Positions 1 through 8,413 of a stretch of DNA of 64,000 bases are shown here, one piece after another; the stretch's first letter is position 1; each line of letters starts with the position of its first letter. The DNA is from Halobacillus karajensis. Lineage in GTDB: Bacteria > Bacillota > Bacilli > Bacillales > Halobacillaceae. The DNA lies in contig NZ_FNWW01000006.1 in the NCBI RefSeq assembly GCF_900108515.1, positions 62,001 through 126,000 of the forward strand, written 5' to 3'. The notes under the pieces were generated by a model. It worked only from the letters and a program-made list of their open reading frames with translations, ran no database searches and was not told where the DNA came from. The translations under genes were made by a program, and so were the position numbers.

Positions 1-656
1 GAAATGAAGAGTTAAGATCATTGGCTGAAAAGCAGGGGGTGGATTTTCACCACATCAGTTGTGACTTGAGTCGTTTAGATGAGTTGGATAAAGGGCTGGA
101 TCAAATAGCTGAAATCGCATTTCAAAAAGAAACTCATTATGTGTATCTAGTGAACAACGCTGGGGTTATTGATCCCATTGAAACCGTAGGTCAACTGGAA
201 GCAGATGCCGTTCAAAAACATATGCAAGTGAACGTCACAGCTCCTATCCTTTTTGTAAATCGTTGTTTGAAAGAGGCAAATGATCTGGGGGTATCTTTGG
301 GGATTATCAATATTACATCAGGGGCAGCAGAGAAAACGATTCATGGCTGGAGCACCTATAGCAGCTCCAAAGCAGCCATCAATCGTTTTACAGAGACGCT
401 TGCTCTTGAACAGGAAAGTAAAGGGCACACAATTTTTGCCTACAGTCCAGGGGTTATGGATACGGACATGCAAGGGGAGATTCGTTCCTCATCAGAAGAT
501 TCTTTTGCAGATGTAGGGAAATTCAGAAAGTTAAAAGAAGAAGGGGATTTGCGGTCACCAGATGAAGTTGCAGGTGTACTAATGAACCTCCTAAAAGAGC
601 CGAAAAAAATAGAAAACGGCCGAGTTTATAAGCTTTATGATTTAATACGAAAGTAA
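1..656 (+). CDS. SDR-family reductase, 3' part (benzil reductase/YueD-like)
   Basis: Short-chain dehydrogenase/reductase whose 5' end lies outside the window; the frame is open from base 3, and the TTG at 21 is an internal Leu codon, not a start. The N-terminal Gly-rich cofactor loop is therefore not visible. Seen are the structural NNAG motif, a Ser in ITSG, and the catalytic YSSSK (Tyr and Lys). The PGVMDTDMQ segment after the active site and the short C-terminus resemble the (S)-benzoin-forming benzil reductase (YueD) and sepiapterin-reductase-like branch, cytosolic NADPH-dependent carbonyl reductases. The substrate in this organism is unknown. A strong hairpin terminator follows directly. 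Family call is firm, subfamily tentative. Confidence 0.85.
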   Translation, partial: NEELRSLAEKQGVDFHHISCDLSRLDELDKGLDQIAEIAFQKETHYVYLVNNAGVIDPIETVGQLEADAVQKHMQVNVTAPILFVNRCLKEANDLGVSLGIINITSGAAEKTIHGWSTYSSSKAAINRFTETLALEQESKGHTIFAYSPGVMDTDMQGEIRSSSEDSFADVGKFRKLKEEGDLRSPDEVAGVLMNLLKEPKKIENGRVYKLYDLIRK

Positions 657-659
657 GAG

Positions 660-691
660 AAACGAGCGCAGGGCCTTCTGCGCTCGTTTTA
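660..691. terminator. Bidirectional terminator between SDR gene and LD-carboxypeptidase
   Basis: An 11-bp perfect stem (661-671 with 678-688) with a six-base loop and T/A tracts on both sides. It serves the two convergent genes. Confidence 0.85.
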
Positions 692-1666
692 ATATTTCAG
701 CAGTTCGATTGTGGTGTCATGGTTATAGGCTTTCATTTTTACTTGACCGCCAATCGGAAAGGTGAAAATCGGTGTCGTGTGACCAAAGCTTGCATTAGAG
801 ATGACAGGAATGGTAGTAAGCTCCTTCTTTGATTGAATGATTTGTTGAAGGTCTCGGTCTTTCACCTTTGAATCTTTCTGGAAGCGTCCAATAATGATAC
901 CTTTCACTCCATAAAATCCCGGTTGATGAATTAATGATTGTAAATTCCGATCAAAGGTAGGGGCATCTGACAATAGATCATCCTCAAGAAAAAGGATCGT
1001 ATCTTCAAGGGACGGCATGAACTCCGTGCCCTGTAATAAGTTTAGTGTGCATAGGTTTCCACCGATGGATGTACCTTCAGCAATGCCCTCATTGATAACA
1101 TTATACCCGTTATTTTTATGGAATTGACGATTCTCTTGATTCAAATACCAGTGGTCATCACTCCATGATTCAGCAGGTGGAATATTAAACGGGTCTTTTT
1201 CTCTGCAGACTTTTAAAAAGAACTCGTAAGTATAGTCGATTCCTTGTTCCATACCGAAGGAAGAAAAATGAGGGCCGCTATATGTGACAAGTCCTGTTTT
1301 GCGGTAAATACTGTTTGAAAGAGCTGTAATATCAGAATATCCGCAAAAAATTTTAGGGTTCTGGCGAATGACTTGATAATCAAGATCACTTAATAATTGA
1401 TTGCTGTCATACCCTCCGATCGTGGTTAGAATCGCTTTAACGTTTGGGTCGGCGAAGGCATCGTGAATGTCATTCACCCTATGGTCGACAGGAGTTGAAA
1501 TATGATTATACTCTTCAGCAGCATAGGTACCGAATGTCACTTGGAAACCCGCATCATTCAGTCTTCGTACAGCCAGTTTTTGTTGATCCTGATCAATCAT
1601 GGATAAACTTTTAGCAGGGGATAGGATTCTGATTTCATTTCCCTTTCTCAATTTCTTAGGAATCAT
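689..1666 (-). CDS. S66-family LD-carboxypeptidase (MccF-like)
   Basis: 325-residue serine peptidase of family S66, which holds murein tetrapeptide LD-carboxypeptidases (LdcA) and the microcin C immunity peptidase MccF. The nucleophile is Ser111 in the motif GYSDIT. A Glu in the LFLEDDL segment and a His in FGHTTP complete the usual Ser-Glu-His triad. There is no signal peptide, so it acts in the cytosol, either on recycled muropeptides or on aminoacyl-nucleotide-type toxins; the sequence alone does not separate these. A GGAGGG site precedes the ATG at 1666. It stands alone, convergent with the SDR gene. Confidence 0.88.
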   Translation of the reverse strand: MIPKKLRKGNEIRILSPAKSLSMIDQDQQKLAVRRLNDAGFQVTFGTYAAEEYNHISTPVDHRVNDIHDAFADPNVKAILTTIGGYDSNQLLSDLDYQVIRQNPKIFCGYSDITALSNSIYRKTGLVTYSGPHFSSFGMEQGIDYTYEFFLKVCREKDPFNIPPAESWSDDHWYLNQENRQFHKNNGYNVINEGIAEGTSIGGNLCTLNLLQGTEFMPSLEDTILFLEDDLLSDAPTFDRNLQSLIHQPGFYGVKGIIIGRFQKDSKVKDRDLQQIIQSKKELTTIPVISNASFGHTTPIFTFPIGGQVKMKAYNHDTTIELLKY

Positions 1667-1806
1667 TGGATTTCCCTCCTTCGATCAAGTTGAAGTAGTA
1701 AATTACATAACTATACCAAATTGGAAGTTCTTCGTCTATCCGTAATAAGAAATATTTTGAAACTTTTGTCAGTTCCGACCGTATGTATTTAAAAAGGGGT
1801 GATGGT

Positions 1807-1986
1807 ATGTTCACTACAATCCTGGGTCTTGTGCTAGTGATTGCTTTTTTAGTTCTTTTATTCCGTTTTTTTGGTCAATCTACAAGCAGCCGGACGGTCT
1901 CCTCAAAAAAAGAAGAAAGTACGTGGCAACCCGGATTTCATCCATTCGATCATTCGGATGGAGGTGGAGACGGGGGAGGAGAGTAA
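1807..1986 (+). CDS. Small single-pass membrane protein with Gly-rich tail
   Basis: 59 residues from the ATG at 1807, preceded by an AAAAGGGGTG ribosome site; an in-frame ATG at 1783 has none. Residues 4-24 form one hydrophobic helix, followed by a Ser/Lys-rich linker and a tail ending in DGGGDGGGE. I do not recognise a family. The tail resembles flexible ends of small Firmicutes membrane proteins. No operon partner. Confidence 0.6.
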   Translation: MFTTILGLVLVIAFLVLLFRFFGQSTSSRTVSSKKEESTWQPGFHPFDHSDGGGDGGGE

Positions 1987-2130
1987 TCCTCTCTGTAAAA
2001 GAGGGTGATTTTCTTTAGATCAACCTTTGGAATTTGTCATCATAAAGAGAAAGGACCAAATCCAGTCTATTACTCCACCTTCATAAATAAGACCGCATTC
2101 CCCCATTTATAAATTCTCCTCATTTTAGGG

Positions 2131-2160
2131 TTGTATTTTTCAGAAATTTCATCATATAAT
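2131..2160 (+). promoter_or_regulatory. Sigma-A-type promoter of the ABC-F leader
   Basis: TTGTAT (2131-2136), an 18-nt spacer and a perfect TATAAT (2155-2160). Transcription should begin near 2167, leaving a leader of about 225 nt before the ABC-F start codon. Confidence 0.65.
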
Positions 2161-2166
2161 AAACCT

Positions 2167-2391
2167 AATCATAAAAGAAGGGGATGACGTTTAAAGCAAT
2201 GAAGTACTAATCCTGTTGCTATACGAGTATGAGAATAACAATAATCACTCGTTCCAGATACAGGATTGGTCTGCCTTTTTTTATATAAAAAGGTTTCTAT
2301 TGCTTTGAGCGCACTCTTTACGGATGTTGTGGTGTGTTCTAAGGCTTTAGTGAAAGCCAACCTCTCTGGAACGGTTCAGGGAGGTTTTTTT
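2167..2391 (+). promoter_or_regulatory. Attenuator leader with candidate leader peptide, antiterminator and terminator
   Basis: The leader holds mutually exclusive pairings. (1) 2209-2216 pairs with 2260-2267 (8 bp), enclosing a 6-bp hairpin 2223-2228/2247-2252; together these hide 2250-2258. (2) 2250-2258 is a perfect 9-nt complement of 2365-2373 and can act as antiterminator. (3) 2359-2368 pairs with 2377-2386, a 10-bp stem with one G-U followed by seven T, an intrinsic terminator. The 3' arm of the terminator contains the GGGAGG ribosome site of the ABC-F gene, so folding would also block translation. A short reading frame (2184-2210) ends inside stem 1. This is the architecture of ribosome-mediated attenuation known for antibiotic-resistance ABC-F genes such as vmlR; the inducer is unknown. 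Confidence 0.8.
2184..2210 (+). CDS. Candidate leader peptide MTFKAMKY
   Basis: Eight codons (MTFKAMKY, then TAA) just after a purine-rich AAAAGAAGGGG site. The spacing to the ATG at 2184 is very short, and the ATG at 2199 (peptide MKY) is the alternative start. The stop codon overlaps the first base-paired element of the leader, so a ribosome stalled near the end would open stem 2209-2216/2260-2267 and free the antiterminator strand. The role is inferred from position. Confidence 0.5.
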   Translation: MTFKAMKY

Positions 2392-3972
2392 ATGATGAAA
2401 ATGCGCGCGAGAAATGTTCATTATCAAATAGGTGATCGAACGTTATTGAACATCCCCGAGATCAAGATTCATGAAGGGGAAAGAATCGGTTTAGTAGGAC
2501 GGAATGGAGCTGGTAAAAGTCTTCTCCTTCAATATTTAACAGGGGAGCTGGATGTAAAACCGCAGGTGGATTGGCATACCACCTATGGCTTGATGAAACA
2601 ATTGAATGACAGCGAATGGGATTCCTCTATGTTAAGTGGTGGGGAGAAGACGCTGGTGAAGCTTGAACTGTTGTTTAAAGAAGGTCACTCCCTCCTTTTT
2701 CTTGATGAACCGACCAATAACTTGGACTGGTCCCATATAGAGGAACTAGAAAGGAAGCTGCTCTTACACAAAGGGGCATATCTGATCGTTTCCCATGATC
2801 GCAAACTTCTTAATCGCTGTTGTAATAAAATTTGGGAACTGGAAGAGGGAGAATTGAATGAGTATCATGGGGATTATCATTTTTATGAGGCGCAAAAAGC
2901 GCTGAAACTAAAACAGCAATATGAAAAACATGAACAGTATGTAAAAGAAAAGAAAAGGATCGAAGCAAGAATTCGTCAGAAACAGGCCCAATCCAAAGGA
3001 ATGAGGAAGCCTCCTAAACGAATGGGGAATTCAGAATGGCAGCTAGGTAAAAATAAAGCAGCTGCCCAGCAAAAGAAAGTAGAGCGTGTAGGGAAAACAC
3101 TTGAACGAAGATTAGAACGATTAGAGAAACAGGATAAGCCCATGGAGTGGGATCAAGTAAAAATGGAATTTGCTCATGTACACCCATCACACCAAAAGAC
3201 GATAGGCGTCATCAATGATTCTGTGATTAAAGCTGGGGAAAAATTTTTATTTCGTTCACCTAAACTGTTTCTTAAGACGGGTTCCAAAACGGCGTTGATT
3301 GGTGAAAATGGCACAGGCAAATCTACTTTTATCCAGCATCTTCTGAACACAGGGGAGTGGGCAGCCCGAGGAGTGAGAATCGGATATTTCCATCAGGCTT
3401 TGGAAGACCTCCCTCAACAAAAAAACGTCTATGATTTTGTGAGCGATGGGAGTGATATGTCTGAAACTACCATCCGGATTATATTAGCTCGTCTCAGGTT
3501 TAGTGCTGACGAAATGAACAAAACATTAAGCCAGCTGAGTGGAGGGGAGCGTGTAAAACTCTCGCTGGCTAAGTTGATAGCTAGCGGAGCATCCTTATTA
3601 GTAATGGATGAACCAACCAACCACTTAGACCTGGATGCCATTCAAGCATTAGAGAGTTTAGTTAGAGATTTTCCAGGGACGATTCTGTATGTGACTCATG
3701 ATCGCACATTTATTGAAAGAACAGCAGACCAACTGTGGATGATCGAAAAGAGGGAGTTAAAGCCATTCAATGGGACGTGGATACAATGGGAAGAGTATTC
3801 CGTCCACTCGCCGGAAGCAGATGAAGAAATGTATGACCGAATGGCTTTGGAAACGAGATTATCCGAATTAATCAGTCGGTTGAGTATGCCTGGACCAAAG
3901 GATTGTGTAGAAGATTTAGAAACGGAATACAATGAAACCCTAACCAAGTTAAAAAAAATGAGAAACGAATAG
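2392..3972 (+). CDS. ABC-F ribosome-protection ATPase
   Basis: 526 residues from ATG 2392, seven bases after GGGAGG; an upstream in-frame ATG at 2266 lies in the leader and is rejected. Two ABC domains: Walker A GRNGAGKS at 36-43 with LSGGE at 81-85 and LFLDEPTNNLD; second Walker A GENGTGKS, LSQLSGGE, and LVMDEPTNHLD. Only about 40 residues separate Walker A and signature in domain 1, and a Lys/Arg/Gln-rich helical linker of roughly 110 residues lies between the domains. There are no membrane helices. This fits the Vga/Lsa/VmlR-like antibiotic-resistance ABC-F proteins, which bind the ribosomal E site and displace peptidyl-transferase-centre drugs. The attenuator in front supports drug-inducible expression. 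A housekeeping ABC-F role cannot be excluded. Confidence 0.87.
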   Translation: MMKMRARNVHYQIGDRTLLNIPEIKIHEGERIGLVGRNGAGKSLLLQYLTGELDVKPQVDWHTTYGLMKQLNDSEWDSSMLSGGEKTLVKLELLFKEGHSLLFLDEPTNNLDWSHIEELERKLLLHKGAYLIVSHDRKLLNRCCNKIWELEEGELNEYHGDYHFYEAQKALKLKQQYEKHEQYVKEKKRIEARIRQKQAQSKGMRKPPKRMGNSEWQLGKNKAAAQQKKVERVGKTLERRLERLEKQDKPMEWDQVKMEFAHVHPSHQKTIGVINDSVIKAGEKFLFRSPKLFLKTGSKTALIGENGTGKSTFIQHLLNTGEWAARGVRIGYFHQALEDLPQQKNVYDFVSDGSDMSETTIRIILARLRFSADEMNKTLSQLSGGERVKLSLAKLIASGASLLVMDEPTNHLDLDAIQALESLVRDFPGTILYVTHDRTFIERTADQLWMIEKRELKPFNGTWIQWEEYSVHSPEADEEMYDRMALETRLSELISRLSMPGPKDCVEDLETEYNETLTKLKKMRNE

Positions 3973-3973
3973 T

Positions 3974-4012
3974 AAATGGGAAAAGCGGCAGAAAAGGCCG
4001 CTTTTCCCATTT
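3974..4012. terminator. Terminator after the ABC-F gene
   Basis: Near-perfect 16-bp stem of AAATGGGAAAAGCGGC and its complement around a short A-rich loop. It is usable from both strands. Confidence 0.8.
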
Positions 4013-4048
4013 AGTCAGGATGTTCCAAGAAAGCTGCTCCGTTGAAGA

Positions 4049-4921
4049 CTATTGAGTCGCCTCCCCCTTTTTAGCTTCCTTATTGTTTTTTAGGAACATA
4101 TATAATGAGGCGCCAAAGATGGTTAGGTAACCTAGAATACTAAGAAAGTCAGGCACTTGGTCGAACAGTATAATACTGATTAAGGCTGAATAAACCACAG
4201 TCGAGTAGAAAAAGATTGAAATTTCTCGAGCAGGAGCAAATTTATACGCGATGGTTAATCCAAATTGACCCAGTGTAGCAAACGCACCGGCTGACAGGAG
4301 ATACACCCATTGTTTCAATGTCATGGGTTCATAAAAGGCAATCGTAAAAGGAAGGAGAGTCACCGTTGTAAAGAATGAAAAGTAAAAGACAATGGTGTAA
4401 AACTTCTCTTTATCTCCTAATACACGTAAAAGTGTATAAGCTCCTGCTGCAAAGACAGCTGAGAATATCCCTGCAAGATAAGGGATGAAATCAAGGGAGA
4501 ACGCAGGTTTGATAATGAAGAGCGTCCCGATAAAGGCAATAATAATAGCAAGAATTTGATATAATCTCGCTTTTTCTTTCAAAAAGATAGCTGAAAAAAT
4601 AATCAGTAAAAAGGGACTGAGTTTATTTAACATATCTGCATCAGAAAGAACAAGGTTATCGATGGCATAGAAAAACAGAACCATTCCGATTGTTCCTAAC
4701 GCAGAGCGTGAGAGTAGTAATTTCTGATTCTCCTTTTTTCCGAATAAACGCTCTTTATTATATAAAACGAAGCCAAATGCGATCATCGCGGAAACAAGGT
4801 TACGGAATAAGGTTTTTTGTACAGTCGGAACATCTCCAGACAGTTTGACAAGTGCAGCCATCATAGAGAAGCCGAAAGCAGATATAAGTAATAATAATAA
4901 TCCTTTATTGCGATTGCTCAT
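4049..4921 (-). CDS. DMT-superfamily (EamA) transporter
   Basis: 290 residues from ATG 4921, with GGAGG seven bases upstream; a longer frame to 4990 lacks a ribosome site. Ten hydrophobic segments arranged as two EamA repeats with the short loops typical of the drug/metabolite transporter superfamily (RarD/YdcZ-like permeases). These are inner-membrane exporters of amino acids, nucleosides or other metabolites. The substrate cannot be read from the sequence. It is monocistronic, and the C-terminus is Lys/Glu-rich (NNKEAKKGEATQ). Confidence 0.85.
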   Translation of the reverse strand: MSNRNKGLLLLLISAFGFSMMAALVKLSGDVPTVQKTLFRNLVSAMIAFGFVLYNKERLFGKKENQKLLLSRSALGTIGMVLFFYAIDNLVLSDADMLNKLSPFLLIIFSAIFLKEKARLYQILAIIIAFIGTLFIIKPAFSLDFIPYLAGIFSAVFAAGAYTLLRVLGDKEKFYTIVFYFSFFTTVTLLPFTIAFYEPMTLKQWVYLLSAGAFATLGQFGLTIAYKFAPAREISIFFYSTVVYSALISIILFDQVPDFLSILGYLTIFGASLYMFLKNNKEAKKGEATQ

Positions 4922-5083
4922 GATGGTTCCTCCAGTTGTGTTTAGGATGTGCAAAAAAAACACCTTTACTATCCTAATATATAATGTCATGAAAAGAAAG
5001 CAGGAAGCTTTGCTCTTTTCTTAAAGCAATGCCTTTTAAAATGAGCTATACTAAACGTAGACATTAAGAAAGAGAAGGGACGG

Positions 5084-5365
5084 TTGAATTTGATCTGTTC
5101 TCACCCTGTCTATGAACGGACACGTGTGATTAAAAATAATCAGCAGCATTACTTGGAACATGAAGAGTGGTTAGAATTATACGAAACCCAGGTCATCGCA
5201 CCAAAAGAAACCTTCCCTCTTCATGCTATCCATGATGTTTCTTATAAGAGCTTTTCTTCTACATATGGACTTCTATATTTGCATACATTAAAGGGTGTAC
5301 GGGCTTATACAGTAAAAGAAGACCCAGCTCCTTGGATGCAAGCACTAAAAAAGCGCATTGAATAG
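5084..5365 (+). CDS. Small hypothetical protein, possibly PH-like fold
   Basis: 93 residues from a TTG at 5084 with a GAAGGGA site just upstream. Soluble and rich in aromatic residues and His. The alternating beta-strand pattern (SYKSFSSTYGLLYLHTLKGVRAYTV) followed by a C-terminal amphipathic helix (PWMQALKKRIE) looks like a small bacterial PH-type domain, but this is pattern reading only. Function unknown. Confidence 0.6.
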   Translation: MNLICSHPVYERTRVIKNNQQHYLEHEEWLELYETQVIAPKETFPLHAIHDVSYKSFSSTYGLLYLHTLKGVRAYTVKEDPAPWMQALKKRIE

Positions 5366-5390
5366 GATGGATGCAGGAGGACGCGGTGGA

Positions 5391-5791
5391 GTGGAATTTA
5401 TGAAAGAAAATGATCGTATTTATCTTCGAGAAGTTGCATGAGGACTGGTCAGATTTCCACTCTGATTCTTCCAGTGAAGAGGTAAAACATCAGCCATGGG
5501 GACCGAATTCAGAAGAAGACTGTCTTTTCTTTGTGCAGAGAGATCCTTATTGATCGAAAGTAAAACATCGCAATTGAGATAGAGGGCCCTAGAAGCTGTC
5601 GAGTTGATGATTGACTTAGTTTCAACAAACATTTCCAGTTTCACAGGGTTGCTGCTCCTTCAAGCTTAGACAAGCCTCTATAAAAGAAAAAGTCGGGTCG
5701 GGATGATAAAAAAAGAATATTGAGGAGTGAATTTCTTGTGAAAGGAAAATGGAAGGACTCATGTGTTTACAGTATGTTAAGAAAAGAATAA
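5391..5791 (+). pseudogene. Decayed GNAT acetyltransferase (RimJ/RimL type)
   Basis: Successive pieces of one GNAT protein lie in order but in different frames, broken by stops: MKENDRIYLREV (from ATG 5400), WGPNSEED (5497-5520), HRVAA (5642-5656) and KGKWKDS...YSMLRKE (about 5741-5788, stop 5789-5791). These match the N-terminal strand, the WGPNTEED helix, the acetyl-CoA-region HRVAA and the VKGKWRDS..YS C-terminus of RimJ/RimL-type enzymes. The ribosome-site region GCAGGAGGACG still precedes it. Several indels are needed to join the pieces, so no functional protein is expected. Confidence 0.75.
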
Positions 5792-5797
5792 TAGATA

Positions 5798-5831
5798 AAA
5801 AAGCGCAAGGCCATGAGCCTTGCACTTTTTT
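5798..5831. terminator. Bidirectional terminator upstream of the sulP stop
   Basis: GCAAGGC (5805-5811) pairs with GCCTTGC (5817-5823), flanked by A and T tracts. It terminates the leftward SulP gene. Confidence 0.75.
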
Positions 5832-5837
5832 TCTGCA

Positions 5838-7310
5838 TTAATGGTTAGATAAGGTAGCATTTGTTTTATTGTGGACTGCTAATTTCTGTACAAGTTGAGA
5901 ACTGTCTTTGTTGAGGCCGACAATTTCCACATCTTTTCCATATTCACGATACTTCAAGACGAGTTTATCAATCGCTGCTACAGCAGAATCGTCCCATACA
6001 TGTGAATCGGAGAAGTTGATTTCCACCTTATCTGCATTCACCGTATAATCAAAATGTTTCATTAAATTGTCTGTAGAAGCAAAAAATACTTGACCACTGA
6101 CGTAATAAACCATTTTCTTTGTACTTTCATCGTAAACCTCTTCGACTTTTACTTTGGAGATCTTAGCGACAAAGAAGATCGCACTTAGAATGACACCGGC
6201 TAATACTCCTTTAGATAAATCGTGTGTTTTTACAACCGTACCGACCGTGACAACCATGACCACACTATCTGATATTGGTGTTTTGTGGAATTTCGTCAAT
6301 GAACTCCAATCGAATGTGCCAATCGAAACCATGATCATGACACCAACGAGTACTGCCATTGGAATTTGGACCAGAAGGTCGTTGAATACGATGATTAACA
6401 GCATCATAAATATACCTGCCACAAGTGTAGACAAACGTCCACGTCCACCTGAGGTTACATTTATAACGGATTGTCCAATCATGGCACAGCCGGCCATTCC
6501 CCCAAAGAAGCCAGAAACAACGTTAGCTACACCTTGTCCGCGTGCTTCTTTGTTCTTATCACTAACCGTATCTGTCATATCATCGACGATTTGAGCTGTT
6601 AATAGAGATTCGAGCAAACCGACGAAAGCAAGAGCCAGTGAAATAGGAAAGATAATTTGAAGCGTTTCAAATGTCAAAGGAATATCCGGAATTAAAAAGA
6701 TAGGAAGAGTACTAGATAATTCTCCCATGTCCCCGACTGTTTTAAGACCAGTACCTGTTGTAATCGCAATAATGGTCATTAATACGATAGCAACAAGAGG
6801 GGCAGGGACTGCTTTTGTAAATCTTGGTAAAATATAAATGATAGCCAGGGACCCTGCAACCATGATATACATGGCCATTCCTGCTCCTTCAAAGTGAGTA
6901 AGTTGTGATGTGAAAATAAGAATTCCAAGAGCATTTACAAAACCAATCATGACCGATCTTGGTATGAACTTCATAAATTGGCCGATCTTTAGGGCACCTA
7001 AAACAAACTGTAAAATACCAGTCAAGATTGTTGCGGCAAGCAAATACTCAAGGCCATGATCTCTTACTAGTGTAACCATAAGAAGAGCCATAGCCCCGGT
7101 CGCAGCAGAAATCATCCCTGGACGACCACCCATAAAGGCAATAACGACAGCGATACAGAAGGAAGCGTACAATCCTACCATGGGGTCGACTCCAGCGATG
7201 ATAGAGAAAGCGATTGCTTCAGGGATGAGCGCCATAGCGACGACCATGCCTGAAAGCACATCGTTTTTTACGTTTCCAAACCATTGTTGTTTTATTGTTT
7301 CAGTGTTCAA
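5838..7310 (-). CDS. SulP-family anion transporter with STAS domain
   Basis: 490 residues from a TTG at 7310 with an AGAGGTG site upstream. The first ~400 residues hold about ten to twelve membrane helices with the SulP hallmark near the N-terminus ([19 protein letters not shown]) and the conserved G/A-rich [22 protein letters not shown]-type region. The last ~85 residues form a STAS domain (VNFSD-like segment, [11 protein letters not shown]). SulP proteins move bicarbonate, sulfate or dicarboxylates, often with Na+ or H+. Na+:bicarbonate import would suit a halophile but is inference. No carbonic anhydrase gene is adjacent. Confidence 0.9.
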   Translation of the reverse strand: MNTETIKQQWFGNVKNDVLSGMVVAMALIPEAIAFSIIAGVDPMVGLYASFCIAVVIAFMGGRPGMISAATGAMALLMVTLVRDHGLEYLLAATILTGILQFVLGALKIGQFMKFIPRSVMIGFVNALGILIFTSQLTHFEGAGMAMYIMVAGSLAIIYILPRFTKAVPAPLVAIVLMTIIAITTGTGLKTVGDMGELSSTLPIFLIPDIPLTFETLQIIFPISLALAFVGLLESLLTAQIVDDMTDTVSDKNKEARGQGVANVVSGFFGGMAGCAMIGQSVINVTSGGRGRLSTLVAGIFMMLLIIVFNDLLVQIPMAVLVGVMIMVSIGTFDWSSLTKFHKTPISDSVVMVVTVGTVVKTHDLSKGVLAGVILSAIFFVAKISKVKVEEVYDESTKKMVYYVSGQVFFASTDNLMKHFDYTVNADKVEINFSDSHVWDDSAVAAIDKLVLKYREYGKDVEIVGLNKDSSQLVQKLAVHNKTNATLSNH

Positions 7311-7589
7311 TTCCGCACCTCTTTCTATTTATTTTTTGTATTGCCCCGTGGCAATACGGAAATCCGGCAAGAACGATCAGATTATATCACCTATCTTATA
7401 TTTTACATAACTGTATGTAAGCGCATAAATTTCTATTTTACTCTGTATTTCTGGATATTTCGCTTATATACCCCCTGTTTATACAAAATATATTTTTTCA
7501 TATTTTACTATATAGCGAATTCTTTCCATGAAAATGATAGAACATGGTAAAATGGATAAAATATGTGAATAAGGTTCGGGGGAATTCGA

Positions 7590-8009
7590 ATGTATAAGAA
7601 GATTCTATTAGCTGCAGATGGATCAGATCACTCTATTCGAACAGCTGTACGTGCTGCTGAGCTTGCTAAATTGCAAGGGGATGGGAAGGTTACAATCATA
7701 TATGTTATCGATGGAGATCAATCCAAATCCGATGTACTTTCCGAAGGTGATCAAGGTATGATTGAACAGCGTCGTCAGCAGCGCCTCAAGCCGATTGAAG
7801 ACATTCTTCAAGAGAAAAATGCTCCCTATCAAATCACTATCGAGCATGGGGAGCCAGGGCCTACCATCGTTAAATATGCGAATGAGAATGCTTTCGATCT
7901 TGTAGTTATTGGCAGCAGAGGGTTAAATACTTTGCAGGAAATGGTGTTGGGAAGTGTAAGTCACAAAGTAGCCAAAAGAGCAAAGTGCCCGGTTATGATT
8001 GTAAAATAA
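7590..8009 (+). CDS. Universal stress protein, UspA family (ATP-binding type)
   Basis: 139 residues, one Usp domain. The N-terminal MYKKILLAADGSDHS strand-loop and the C-terminal GSRGLNTLQEMVLGSVS match the G-2x-G-9x-G-S/T nucleotide-binding pattern. UspA-type proteins are cytosolic stress or starvation proteins, usually dimeric. The GGGGGA site lies close to the ATG. A zinc-ribbon gene follows 26 bases later with no terminator between, so the two are probably cotranscribed. Confidence 0.9.
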   Translation: MYKKILLAADGSDHSIRTAVRAAELAKLQGDGKVTIIYVIDGDQSKSDVLSEGDQGMIEQRRQQRLKPIEDILQEKNAPYQITIEHGEPGPTIVKYANENAFDLVVIGSRGLNTLQEMVLGSVSHKVAKRAKCPVMIVK

Positions 8010-8035
8010 CCGATTCTTTAAAGGGGGTAGTATAA

Positions 8036-8242
8036 ATGAGCAATCAAGGTTGTATTAAATGTGGGAGTACAGATGCAGGGAAGAAGGATGTAGCGATGAC
8101 CGGAGCCGGGCTTGCGAAGATGTTGGATGTACAGAACAACAAGTTCACGGTCGTGTATTGTAAAAACTGCGGGTACTCAGAATTTTATAATCAAAATGCT
8201 TCCAAAGCTGGAAACATTTTTGATTTCTTCTTTGGTGGTTAA
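8036..8242 (+). CDS. Small zinc-ribbon protein
   Basis: 68 residues with two CxxC knuckles: CIKCGS at 6-11 and CKNCGYSEFY around 42-51, then a Gly/Phe tail (IFDFFFGG). This matches the small 'zinc ribbon/nucleic-acid-binding' proteins common in Firmicutes. AAAGGGGG precedes the ATG. It follows uspA closely, so probably stress-linked; molecular function unknown. Confidence 0.8.
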   Translation: MSNQGCIKCGSTDAGKKDVAMTGAGLAKMLDVQNNKFTVVYCKNCGYSEFYNQNASKAGNIFDFFFGG

Positions 8243-8361
8243 ATCATGATTCCTATACTCCCGGTTTGAGGTGATAGTTTTTTTGAATGGATGGGGAGAA
8301 GGGAATCCATAGTTCCGGGGGAATGATTTTTTAAGATGGTTATTGAACTATACAAAGGATT

Positions 8362-8397
8362 AAAAAAGCTTAGAGGTGATCACCTCTAAGCTTTTTT
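8362..8397. terminator. Perfect palindromic terminator
   Basis: A 36-base perfect palindrome centred on GGTGATCACC with A6/T6 ends. It serves the ABC permease gene on the minus strand and could also stop plus-strand transcripts from the uspA pair. Confidence 0.85.
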
Positions 8398-8413
8398 AGA
8401 TAGTTCATCGAAA

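Noticed and set aside
6154-6594. 146-codon plus-strand frame inside the SulP gene
   Set aside because: Antisense shadow of a clear transporter gene; no ribosome site and low-complexity Thr/Pro composition.
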